Source: CAZJFH01 sp964545205
GTDB taxonomy: Bacteria > Pseudomonadota > Alphaproteobacteria > Rhodospirillales > Magnetospirillaceae
NCBI GenBank assembly: GCA_964545205.1
Contig: CAZJFH010000025.1
Span: forward strand, 1 to 58,741
Direction: 5' to 3'
Length of the DNA: 58,741 nt
Of this stretch, positions 44,167 to 51,657 are shown piece after piece (the stretch's first letter is position 1; every line of letters begins with the position of its first letter). Both the position numbers and the translations under genes were made by a program. The notes under the pieces were generated by a model. That model saw only the letters and a list, made by a program, of their open reading frames with translations, was not told where the DNA came from and did no database searches.

Positions 44167-44846
44167 GCCTCGATCTCGGCGGCCGCGCCGTGCCGGTGAC
44201 CGTGCGCCGCTCGCCGCTGGCGTCGCGGATGTCGTTGCGCGTCGACGCCGGCAGGGACGGTCTCGTGCTGGTGCTGCCCGACGGCGTGCCCGAGGCCGAC
44301 GGCCTGCGCTTCGCCGCGTCCAAGGGCGACTGGATCGTCAAGCGCCTCGGCGCCCTGCCGCCGCGCGTCGCCTTCGCGGCCGGCGCGGTCGTGCCGGTGC
44401 TCGGCCTGCCGCACGAACTGGTGCACCGGCCCGAGGCGCGCCGCGGCGTCTGGGCCGAGGACGGCCGCCTCAACGTCTGCGGCCGCCCGGAGCACATGGC
44501 CCGCCGCGTCGCCGACTGGCTCAAGGATCAGGCCAGGCGCGAGATCGCCGCCCGCGCCCATCCGATGGCCGAGGCCGTCGGCCGGCGCGTCGCCGGCCTC
44601 GTCGTCAGGGACCAGCGCTCGCGCTGGGGCAGTTGCACCAGCGACGGCCGGCTGGCGTTCTCGTGGCGGCTGGTGCTGGCGCCCGAGCGGGTGCTGACCT
44701 ACGTCGTCGCCCACGAGGTCGCGCATCTGGTCGAGATGAACCACTCGCCGGCCTTCTGGCGCGTCGTCCACCGGCTGATGCCGGATTCGGCGACGCCGCG
44801 CCACTGGCTCAAGCTCAACGGCCAGGCGCTGCACCGGTACGGGTGA
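44154..44846 (+). CDS. YgjP-like (SprT-related) zinc metallopeptidase domain protein
   Basis: A 230-residue protein of the YgjP/DUF45 family. RDQRSRWGSCTSDGRLAFSW and the zinc site HEVAH in YVVAHEVAHLVEMNHSPAFW are diagnostic; the following helix supplies the third ligand. Members resemble SprT/Wss1-type proteases, but natural substrates are not known. It begins inside the preceding YcgN-like gene (13-base overlap) and converges with the RNA methyltransferase gene, 11 bases away. Confidence 0.9.
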   Translation: MAGLSLDLGGRAVPVTVRRSPLASRMSLRVDAGRDGLVLVLPDGVPEADGLRFAASKGDWIVKRLGALPPRVAFAAGAVVPVLGLPHELVHRPEARRGVWAEDGRLNVCGRPEHMARRVADWLKDQARREIAARAHPMAEAVGRRVAGLVVRDQRSRWGSCTSDGRLAFSWRLVLAPERVLTYVVAHEVAHLVEMNHSPAFWRVVHRLMPDSATPRHWLKLNGQALHRYG

Positions 44847-44857
44847 CCGGCGTCCGC

Positions 44858-46183
44858 CTACCTGCGGAACACGCCCACCATCTCGACATGCGGCGCCCAG
44901 GCGAACTGGTCGACCGGCACCACCGAGTCCAGCGCGTAGCCGCCCGCGGTCAGCAGCCGCGCGTCCTTGGCGAAGCTGGCGGCATGGCACGAGACGCCGA
45001 CGACCACCGGCGGGCCGGCCTCGGCCAGCGCCGCCGCCTGCTGCGGCGCGCCGGTGCGTGGCGGGTCGAACACCACGGCGTCGAAGCCGCGCAGCTCGCT
45101 GCCGCCGAGCGGCCGGCGGGCGAGGTCGCGGGCCTCGGTGGCGATATCGAGGCCGGCGCGGTCGGCGGCGGATTTCAGCGCGCGCAGGGCGGCGCCCTCG
45201 CCCTCGACCGCATGCACCCGCGCCCGCCGGGCCAGCGGGAAGGTCAGGGTGCCGCAGCCGGCGAACAGCTCCAGCACCCGGGCGGCGCCGACGGTGGCGG
45301 CCAGGACCAGTTCGGTGATCGCCGCCTCGCCGGCCCGGCTGGGCTGCAGGAAGGCGCCGGGCGGCACCTCGACCGGAACGCCGGCGAACTGGACCGCCGC
45401 CGGCCGCCGTTGCGCCACCGGTTCGGGCTCCTCGCCGGGGCGCCGCCACGACAGCCGGCAAAGGTCGGCCGTATCGGCGAAGGCGGCCAGCATCTCGTGA
45501 TGGCGCAGCTCGAGGCGCAGGTCGGTGGCGACCGTCACGTCGATCCCGCCGTCGAGCAGCGCCACCTCGACGTCGCCGCGCCCGCCCGGCGGCACCAGGC
45601 CGGCCAGCAGGGTGCGCAGCGCCGGCAGCAGCGCCGCGAGCGCCGGCTCGAGCACCGGGCATTCGGCGATGTCGACGATGCGATGGGTGGCGCGGGCGTT
45701 GAAGCCCAGCACGACCCCGCCGCCGCCGCGCACGAAGGCGAAGCCGGCGCGCCGGCGGCTTGCCGGCGGGACGACGACCGCCGGCGCCACCGTCGCGGCG
45801 TCGAGGCCTTGCCGGGCCAGCGCGGTGGCGACCATGTCGCGTTTCCAGGCGGCCTGGGCCTCGGGCGCGAGGTGCTGCGCCGCGCAGCCGCCGCAGGTGC
45901 CGAAATGGGCGCACGGCGGTTCGGCGCGCTGCGGCCCCGGCCGCAGCGTCTCGACCAGCGCGCCGGCGAAGCCGTCGCCGCGCCGCCCCTCGATGCGGGC
46001 GACGACCCGGTCGCCGTGCGCGGTGAAGGGCACGAACAGCGATTCGCCGTCGAGCCGCGCGATGCCGTCGCCGCGACCGCCGATCGCCTCGATCTCGACC
46101 TCGACCAGCCGCGCCGCCGAGCCGGCGGGGCGGCCGGGCCGGTTGCCGCGCCGCGCCTGGCGCGGAGAGGGCCGCCCCCTCAT
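44858..46183 (-). CDS. TrmA/RumA-family RNA (uracil-5)-methyltransferase
   Basis: SAM-dependent m5U methyltransferase of 441 residues. It has an N-terminal TRAM RNA-binding domain (VEVEIEAIGGRGDGIARLDG), a likely [4Fe-4S] site C-x5-C-x2-C in CAHFGTCGGCAAQHL, the SAM loop VLELFAGCGTLTFPLA, FDPPRTGA and the nucleophilic cysteine in VGVSCHAASFAKDA. This matches RlmD/RlmC-type 23S rRNA enzymes, but the exact uracil cannot be read from sequence. It is the last gene of the Mla operon, overlapping the lipoprotein gene by ATGA. That link may only reflect shared transcription. Confidence 0.92.
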   Translation of the reverse strand: MRGRPSPRQARRGNRPGRPAGSAARLVEVEIEAIGGRGDGIARLDGESLFVPFTAHGDRVVARIEGRRGDGFAGALVETLRPGPQRAEPPCAHFGTCGGCAAQHLAPEAQAAWKRDMVATALARQGLDAATVAPAVVVPPASRRRAGFAFVRGGGGVVLGFNARATHRIVDIAECPVLEPALAALLPALRTLLAGLVPPGGRGDVEVALLDGGIDVTVATDLRLELRHHEMLAAFADTADLCRLSWRRPGEEPEPVAQRRPAAVQFAGVPVEVPPGAFLQPSRAGEAAITELVLAATVGAARVLELFAGCGTLTFPLARRARVHAVEGEGAALRALKSAADRAGLDIATEARDLARRPLGGSELRGFDAVVFDPPRTGAPQQAAALAEAGPPVVVGVSCHAASFAKDARLLTAGGYALDSVVPVDQFAWAPHVEMVGVFRR

Positions 46184-46794
46184 GCCCGCGGCCGCAGCGC
46201 CCGGATGTCGGCCAGGAAGCGGCTGTAGATCTCGGACAGGCCCTTGTTGGTCGCCAGCACCGCCGCCGGCACCGACTCGTTCGGCGCCGGCTCCTCGACG
46301 GTGTAGGTCCGCAGCAGCAGCGGCGCCTCGTCGGCGAGCCGGATCAGCGCCAGCTCCAGCTCGATCTGCATCCGCGCGCCGCCGGCGACGACCTGATCGA
46401 ACCGGCGGATGCGGCCCTCGACGGCGTAGTCGGCCGGCAGCCGCAGTTCGGGCGAAACCACGCGGTCGGCCAGGTTGGCCTCGCGCAGGAAGCGGATGAG
46501 CTGCTCCTGCAGCAGCACGCCCGGCGGTTCGTTCCACAGATGGTAGTTGTAGCTGTCGACCTCGAACGGCTGGTCGGGGACCGTGAACACGATCGCCCGG
46601 TCGGCCACCAGCCCGGTCGCGGTGAACGGCGCCACCTCCAGCGTGCCGGCGAACGGCGGCGCCGCGAAGCGCTCGGTCGGCGCGATCACGTCCAGCCGGT
46701 AGTAGTGGTCGTCCGGCGGCGGCTCCAGGGCGGCGCAGGCGGACAGCCATCCGGCGGCGGCGGCGGCGAGGGCGAGGCGGTGGACGCGGGGCAC
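46180..46794 (-). CDS. ABC-transport auxiliary lipoprotein (PqiC/DUF330-like)
   Basis: A 204-residue lipoprotein (signal LALAAAAAGWLSACAALE; lipobox LSAC) of the ABC-type transport auxiliary family, which includes PqiC. It is expected in the outer membrane as the receiving partner of an MCE lipid transporter. YYRLDVIAPTERFAA, LEVAPFTATGLVADRAIVF and YAVEGRIRRFDQVV are typical. The start is GTG with AAGGAGG six bases upstream. It follows mlaD by 23 bases. No mlaC or mlaA is present here, so this protein may be the far end of the transfer route. Confidence 0.88.
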   Translation of the reverse strand: MPRVHRLALAAAAAGWLSACAALEPPPDDHYYRLDVIAPTERFAAPPFAGTLEVAPFTATGLVADRAIVFTVPDQPFEVDSYNYHLWNEPPGVLLQEQLIRFLREANLADRVVSPELRLPADYAVEGRIRRFDQVVAGGARMQIELELALIRLADEAPLLLRTYTVEEPAPNESVPAAVLATNKGLSEIYSRFLADIRALRPRA

Positions 46795-46817
46795 GGGGCT
46801 CCTCCTTGGTCTGTTCT

Positions 46818-47870
46818 TCAGCGCCCGGGGGTCTTCTCGGGCTGCGTGCCCGAGCGCAACAGCCGCCCGGGATTGCGGCGCACCTCGCGGGTGAACTCGT
46901 TGAGGTTCCGCGCCGCGCCCTCGAGATCGCTGCTGATCGCGCCGACGCTGCGGGCGACGGTGGCGGTCGTGGCGCGCAGGTCCTGCAGGGTGCCTTCGAG
47001 CTCGTCGGCGTTGCCGGCGACCAGCGCGTTGAGGTCGACCAGGATGCGGTCGAGCCTGGCGCGGGTCTCGCGCAGGTCGCTCGCCATCGCGGCGAACTGC
47101 TCGCTGGTCAGATGGACGTTGGCGATGGTGGCGTCGATCGTCTCGATGTTCTCCGGCCGCAGCACCTTGTTGACGCTGGCGCCGGCCTCGTTCAGCTCGC
47201 CGGTCATGCCCTCGACGTTGTCCATGATCCGCGGCGTGCGCTCGGCAAGCTGTTCGGACAGCGCCACGGCGTTGTCGGTGAAGGCGGGGGTCTTCTTGGC
47301 GAGGTCGTCCGAGACCGCGACCAGGTTGGCCATCAGCTCGGGGGCGCGCTCGCGCAGCAGCTCGCCGACCAGGTCGATCTGGGTGTTGAGATTGGACAGC
47401 AGCGGCTTCAACCCGGTCTGCCCGAGCTCGGCGACCTGGTTGGCGACGTCGGCCATCACCGCGAACAGGTTGCCGCCCTTGCCGGCCGGGATCTCGCCGC
47501 CGGGCGGGACCATCTGCTCGCTGGTGCCGCCCTTGATGTCGACGGCGACCGCCGAGAGCAGGCCGGAAGCGGCGATCCGCGCCTCGCTGTCGGCGGGGAT
47601 CGGCCAGCCCTCGCGCACCGCCATCCACACCCGGAACAGGGTCTCGTTCTCCTTGCGCACCGGCTCGATGTCGGCCACCTGGCCGACCTGGAAGCCCTCG
47701 TAGAGCACCTTGGTGCCGGGCAGGACGCCGGAGACGTTGGAGTAGGTGGCGAAATAGGGCTCGGTGTCGCCTGTGCGTCCGGTCAGCGTCGCGATCGAGA
47801 CCAGCAGGGCGCCGAGCATCGCGATGACGAAGATACCGACCAGGACGTAGTTCAGCTTGCTGTGTCGCAT
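46818..47870 (-). CDS. mlaD: MlaD-family MCE protein
   Basis: Substrate-binding part of an MCE lipid transporter, anchored in the inner membrane by one helix (about 8-28, NYVLVGIFVIAMLGALLVSI). The MCE domain (about 36-115) includes YSNVSGVLPGTKVLYEGFQV and ASGLLSAVAVDIKGGT. A long helical C-terminal region, up to 350 residues in total, has coiled-coil heptads (LNEAGASVNKVL, ATTATVARSVGAIS). That is longer than E. coli MlaD (183) and could form a periplasmic tube like PqiB or YebT. It ends in a basic, Pro-rich tail. mlaF lies ten bases upstream. Confidence 0.93.
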   Translation of the reverse strand: MRHSKLNYVLVGIFVIAMLGALLVSIATLTGRTGDTEPYFATYSNVSGVLPGTKVLYEGFQVGQVADIEPVRKENETLFRVWMAVREGWPIPADSEARIAASGLLSAVAVDIKGGTSEQMVPPGGEIPAGKGGNLFAVMADVANQVAELGQTGLKPLLSNLNTQIDLVGELLRERAPELMANLVAVSDDLAKKTPAFTDNAVALSEQLAERTPRIMDNVEGMTGELNEAGASVNKVLRPENIETIDATIANVHLTSEQFAAMASDLRETRARLDRILVDLNALVAGNADELEGTLQDLRATTATVARSVGAISSDLEGAARNLNEFTREVRRNPGRLLRSGTQPEKTPGR

Positions 47871-47880
47871 GGCTCTCGGT

Positions 47881-48675
47881 TCAGTCGGGTTCGCCGGTCA
47901 GACGGCGCAGATAGGCGTCGATGTCGAGGATATCCTCCTCGGTACGCCGGTTCAGCAGGTTTTGCACGCGTTCGCTGGGATGGCTGCGAATCTCGGCGAC
48001 GGTGCCCAGCGCGATGATCTCGCCCTTGTCGAGCACGCAGATGCGGTCGGCGATCTTGAACGCGCTTTCCAGCTCGTGGGTGACGACGACGATGGTCATG
48101 CCCATGGCGTCGCGCAGGCGCAGGATCAGATCGTCGATCTGCGACGAGACGACCGGGTCGAGGCCCGCCGAGGGCTCGTCGCAGAACAGCAGCTTGGGGT
48201 CCATGACGATGGCGCGGGCCAGGGCGGCGCGCTTGATCATGCCGCCCGACAGCTCGGCCGGCATCAGGTGCTCGAAGCCGGCCAGTCCGACCACCTCCAT
48301 CTTCAGCCGCGCCATGATCTGCATGGTCTTGCGGTCGAGCTTGGTGTGCTCGTAGAGCGGCAGCATGATGTTGTCGCCGACGCTCATCGAGCTGAACAGC
48401 GCCCCGCCCTGGAAGGCGACGCCCATGGTCTTGCGCAGCTCCTGCATGTCCATGGCGCCGATGCGGTTGATGTCCTTGCCGAGCAGCCGCACCTCGCCCG
48501 AGGTCGGCCGCAGCAGTCCGAGCAGGTGGTTCAGCAGCGTGCTCTTGCCCGAGCCCGAGCCGCCCATGATCACCATGATCTCGCCTTCCTGGATCGCCAG
48601 GTTGATGCCCTTCAGGATCTGGCGCTCGCCGTAATGGGTGACCAGGTCCCGGACCTCGACGATGGTCTCGCTCAT
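47881..48675 (-). CDS. mlaF: Mla-type ABC transporter ATPase
   Basis: ATPase driving MCE-mediated lipid movement. The 264-residue protein has Walker A IMGGSGSGKSTLL, the Q-loop GVAFQGGALFSSMSV, the signature ELSGGMIKRAALARA, Walker B LLFCDEPSAGLDPV and the switch histidine in VVVTHELES. The Mla-specific C-terminal tail, RTEEDILDIDAYLRRLTGEPD, is where MlaF contacts partner subunits. It overlaps mlaE by ATGA. The STAS protein encoded before mlaE is the likely MlaB-like partner of this subunit. Confidence 0.95.
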   Translation of the reverse strand: MSETIVEVRDLVTHYGERQILKGINLAIQEGEIMVIMGGSGSGKSTLLNHLLGLLRPTSGEVRLLGKDINRIGAMDMQELRKTMGVAFQGGALFSSMSVGDNIMLPLYEHTKLDRKTMQIMARLKMEVVGLAGFEHLMPAELSGGMIKRAALARAIVMDPKLLFCDEPSAGLDPVVSSQIDDLILRLRDAMGMTIVVVTHELESAFKIADRICVLDKGEIIALGTVAEIRSHPSERVQNLLNRRTEEDILDIDAYLRRLTGEPD

Positions 48676-49460
48676 CGCGTCACCATGAACACGAAGATCA
48701 TGTCGGTGATGACGATGGCGCTGATCGCATGCACCACCGAGCGCGTCGTCATGCGCCCGACGCCCTCGGCGCCGCCGGTCACCGAGGCGCCGTTGACGAC
48801 GCCGACGATGGTGATCAGCACCGCGAAGATCGCGCTCTTGCCGATGCCGTGCCAGACGTCGTTGGTCTTGACCGCGTCGATCACCTGCTGGACATAGGCG
48901 CCCATCGACATCCCCAGCTCGCCCGAGACGTACACCCCGGCGCCGAGCAGGGCGATGATCTCGGACCAGATCGTCAGGCACGGCAGCATCACCAGCATCG
49001 CCAGCAGCGCCGGCACGACCAGGAACCGCACCGGGCTGATCCCCATCACCCGCAGCGCGTCGACCTCCTGGTTGATGCGCATCGTGCCCAGCCGTGCGGC
49101 CAGGGCCGAGCCCGACCGGCCGGCGACCAGGATGCCGGTGATCAGCGGCGCGAACTCGCGCACCACCGACAGCGCGATGCCCAGCGTCACCCGCGACTCG
49201 GCGCCGAAGGCGCGCAGCGAGTAGATGCCCTGGATCGCCAGCATGACGCCGATCGTGCCGGACAGCACGGTGACGATGGGCACCGCGTAGATGCCGATCT
49301 CCATCATGTGCGCGAACACCGCCGGCAGCCGCACCGGCTGCTGGCGCTTCGGACCCGCGAACAGCCAGAACAGGCTCTCGCCGAGCAGGGCGGCGCCGAA
49401 GCCCAGCTCGTCGATGCCCTTGGCGGTCGACCGCCCCAGCCGCTCCAGGAATCCGAGCAC
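48672..49460 (-). CDS. mlaE: Mla-type ABC transporter permease
   Basis: Membrane subunit of 262 residues with about five or six helices. GTIGVMLAIQGIYSLRAFG, VREFAPLITGILVAGRSGSA, RLGTMRINQEVDALRVMGIS and the EIIALLGAGVYVSGEL region are MlaE hallmarks. GTG start with GGAGG six bases upstream. That ribosome site lies at the stop of the STAS gene, which is only four bases away, so translation of STAS and permease is coupled. The order permease, ATPase, MCE protein is as in other Mla operons. Confidence 0.95.
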   Translation of the reverse strand: MLGFLERLGRSTAKGIDELGFGAALLGESLFWLFAGPKRQQPVRLPAVFAHMMEIGIYAVPIVTVLSGTIGVMLAIQGIYSLRAFGAESRVTLGIALSVVREFAPLITGILVAGRSGSALAARLGTMRINQEVDALRVMGISPVRFLVVPALLAMLVMLPCLTIWSEIIALLGAGVYVSGELGMSMGAYVQQVIDAVKTNDVWHGIGKSAIFAVLITIVGVVNGASVTGGAEGVGRMTTRSVVHAISAIVITDMIFVFMVTR

Positions 49461-49464
49461 CGCG

Positions 49465-49797
49465 TCAGGCCTCCGGCTTCAGGGCGTCTTCGACCGAGGC
49501 GTGGATCGCGAACACCCGGTCCAGGCGCGCCAGCTGCAGCACCCGCATCGCCGCCGGGCTGACCCCGGCCAGCGCGAACCGGGTGCCGTTCTTGCGCGCG
49601 GTCTGGAACGCCTCGACCAGGCTGGCGACGCCCGAGCTGTCGATGTAGCTGACCCCGCCCAGGTCCACCAGCACGTCGCGGCGTTCCGACAGCGACTGCA
49701 GCAGCGCTTTGCGCACCTTCGGCGATGATTTCAGGTCGATGTCGCCGCCCAGAGAGACGACGGCGGCGTTGTCCACGATGCGGATGTCGACGCTCAT
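49465..49797 (-). CDS. STAS-domain anti-sigma-factor-antagonist/MlaB-like protein
   Basis: A single STAS domain of 110 residues (VVSLGGDIDLKSSPKVRKAL, then VDLGGVSYIDSSGVASLVEA). The DSSG at 53-56 carries the serine phosphorylated in SpoIIAA and RsbV by their kinases. The gene lies between an RsbW-like kinase (ATGA overlap) and mlaE (four-base gap). Two roles are therefore possible: the antagonist in a sigma-factor partner switch, or the MlaB subunit of the transporter. MlaB is itself a STAS protein that binds MlaF. The position favours a link between the two, but nothing in the sequence proves it. Confidence 0.92.
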   Translation of the reverse strand: MSVDIRIVDNAAVVSLGGDIDLKSSPKVRKALLQSLSERRDVLVDLGGVSYIDSSGVASLVEAFQTARKNGTRFALAGVSPAAMRVLQLARLDRVFAIHASVEDALKPEA

Positions 49798-50228
49798 GAT
49801 CGGCTGATCCTCTTTTTCATCTGCAACAGGTTGCCGGCGCCCGGCGGCGGCGGCAGGAAGGCGATGTCGTCCATGACCGAACGGATGAAATGCGTGCCGA
49901 GCCCGCCCGGGCGCAATTCCTCCAGCGGTCGCGGCCGGATGCGGCTGGGGTCGACCGGCGGCGCGAAATCGACCAGATGCACGCTCAACTCGTCGCCGTC
50001 GAGCCGCAGGCTGACGACGATGTCGCCGTTGCCGCCGCGATAGGCATGGCGAATGATGTTCTGGCAGGCCTCGTCGACCGCCATCACCACGTCGTGGACG
50101 CAGGCCTCGCTGCAGGCGAGCTTCAGCAGCGCGTCGCCGACCGTCTTGCGGATGCGGCGCAGCATGCTGGCGCGGGCCGGAAACCGTCGCTCGACGAGCA
50201 GCTTGCCGGTGGTGGACGGCATCGTCAC
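49794..50228 (-). CDS. RsbW/SpoIIAB-like serine kinase (anti-sigma factor type)
   Basis: GHKL-fold ATP-binding protein of 144 residues. The N box is AVDEACQNIIRHAYRGG (Glu53, Asn57), VDFAPPVDPSRIRP replaces the G1 box in the way common to proteobacterial RsbW relatives, and GGLGTHFIRSVMDD (108-121) is the G2 lid. Such kinases phosphorylate a STAS partner, here presumably the next gene product, and otherwise bind a sigma factor or other target. GTG at 50228 overlaps the phosphatase stop (GTGA). An ATG two codons later is an alternative start. No sigma factor gene is close. Confidence 0.9.
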   Translation of the reverse strand: MTMPSTTGKLLVERRFPARASMLRRIRKTVGDALLKLACSEACVHDVVMAVDEACQNIIRHAYRGGNGDIVVSLRLDGDELSVHLVDFAPPVDPSRIRPRPLEELRPGGLGTHFIRSVMDDIAFLPPPPGAGNLLQMKKRISRS

Positions 50229-51469
50229 GGGCGCACGCTTTCGAGCAGCAGCAGCGTCAGGTCGTCGCGCATGCCGTCGCCCATCGCTTCCAGGCGAGCG
50301 ATGATGGCGGCGATGCGCTCCTGCGGCGGAATCGCGGCGCAGGCGGCGATCAGCGTCCGCACGCCGGCGCCGCCGAGCATGGCGCCGCCGGCCTCGGTGA
50401 ATTCGGTCAGCCCGTCGGTGAACAGGTACAGGGCGCTGCCGGCGAGCTGGAACGCGGCCTCGGGGACGCCGTCCTTGAGCATGTCGGCGGCGATGCCCAG
50501 CGGCGGCGCCTCGGCCGGAAACTCCATGAAGTCGCCGCCGGCGCGGTACAGCAGCGCCGGCTCGTGGCCGGCATTGGCCAGCACGACGCCGCCGTCGGCG
50601 GGATCGTACAATCCCGCCGCCATGGTCACGAAGACGCCGGTGGGGCCGGTCTCGCACAGTTCGTCGTTGATGGCGGTCAGCAGCCGGCCGGGGCTGCCGA
50701 TGGTCTTGGCCAGGCAACGGAACAGGCTGGCGGTCTTGGCCATCAGCAGGGCGGCGTTCATGCCCTTGCCCGAGACGTCGCCGATGCAGAAGGCGTAGCG
50801 GCCGTCGGCGCGGCGCATCACGTCGTAGAAGTCGCCCGAAACCATGTAGGCCGGCCGGTTGAAGCCCCACAGCGGCTCGCCGCCCTCGCTCGGCGCGGGC
50901 AGCATGGTGCGCTGGATCTCGGCCGCCAGCTCGATCTCGCGGCGCACGCGCTCCTGCTCGACCATCGCCGCCGCCAGCCGCGCGTTGAACACCGCCAGCG
51001 CCGCCGCCGAGGCCAGCGCCTGCAGGAGCTGGCGGTCGCCGGCCTCGAACAGGCCGCCGCCGCGCTTGTTGAGCAGCTCGATGGCGCCGATGCGCTGGTC
51101 GCGCACCGTCATCGGCGCGCACAGCACGCTGCGGGTGACGAAGCCGGTGGCGGCGTCGACGACGTCGCCGAAGGCCGCGTCCTGGCGGACGTCGCGGACC
51201 ATGCGCGGCTGGTTCTCGTCGATCGTGCAGCCGACGATGCCGGTGTGCGCCGGCAGGCGCAGGCCGCTGATGTCGACCGGTCCGGTGCAGGCGCGGCAGA
51301 CCAGCTCGTCGGTGTCGTCGTCGACCAGGAACACCGACGACGCCTCGGCGCCGACCGCGTCGGCGATCAGCGCCAGGCCGTGGCGCAGGCTCTCCTCGAT
51401 GTCGCGGGAGGCCGCGAAATCCTGGCTCATCGTGGCGATGAGGTCGAGATGCTGGACGAGAGCGGTCAT
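50225..51469 (-). CDS. GAF-PP2C (SpoIIE/RsbU-type) serine phosphatase
   Basis: Regulatory phosphatase of 414 residues. An N-terminal GAF sensor (about 1-165; ASSVFLVDDDTDELVCRACT, GFVTRSVLCAPMTVRDQRIG) is joined by a helix (RVRREIELAAEIQRTMLPAP) to a PP2C domain. The latter has the metal-binding aspartates in VSGDFYDVMRRADGRYAFCIGDVSGKGMNAALLMA (two Asp sites) and AALYLFTDGLTE-like and DDLTLLLL segments. It should remove phosphate from the STAS protein once its GAF signal is bound. First gene of the eight-gene operon and divergent from the c-di-GMP gene. Confidence 0.93.
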   Translation of the reverse strand: MTALVQHLDLIATMSQDFAASRDIEESLRHGLALIADAVGAEASSVFLVDDDTDELVCRACTGPVDISGLRLPAHTGIVGCTIDENQPRMVRDVRQDAAFGDVVDAATGFVTRSVLCAPMTVRDQRIGAIELLNKRGGGLFEAGDRQLLQALASAAALAVFNARLAAAMVEQERVRREIELAAEIQRTMLPAPSEGGEPLWGFNRPAYMVSGDFYDVMRRADGRYAFCIGDVSGKGMNAALLMAKTASLFRCLAKTIGSPGRLLTAINDELCETGPTGVFVTMAAGLYDPADGGVVLANAGHEPALLYRAGGDFMEFPAEAPPLGIAADMLKDGVPEAAFQLAGSALYLFTDGLTEFTEAGGAMLGGAGVRTLIAACAAIPPQERIAAIIARLEAMGDGMRDDLTLLLLESVRP

Positions 51470-51524
51470 CCGCTGGTGCTGATCCCCGAAATTCCGCTGC
51501 TACTATGCCGCGTCGGCAAGACGG

Positions 51525-51543
51525 CGTAAATCTTTCGTAAATC
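51525..51543. promoter_or_regulatory. Direct repeat cgtaaatc in the PP2C/EAL-GGDEF divergent spacer
   Basis: cgtaaatc occurs at 51525-51532 and again at 51536-51543, an 11-base period that places both on the same DNA face. It lies in the AT-richer part of the 188-base divergent spacer and is a plausible regulator site for one or both genes. No matching regulator is identified. Confidence 0.4.
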
Positions 51544-51657
51544 CGAGCATTCCGGTCCGTGAATTTTTCGTTGCCGCGCCGGGCCGACATTGACTCGCCG
51601 CCGCCGCCGGGCGAGGAATTCGAGGGAATTTGGTCTTGCCAGCGGAGCGCGGTCTGA

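Noticed and set aside
49465..50228. General stress sigma-factor (EcfG/PhyR) locus
   Set aside because: No sigma factor, PhyR or NepR gene is present; the module instead continues into mlaE.
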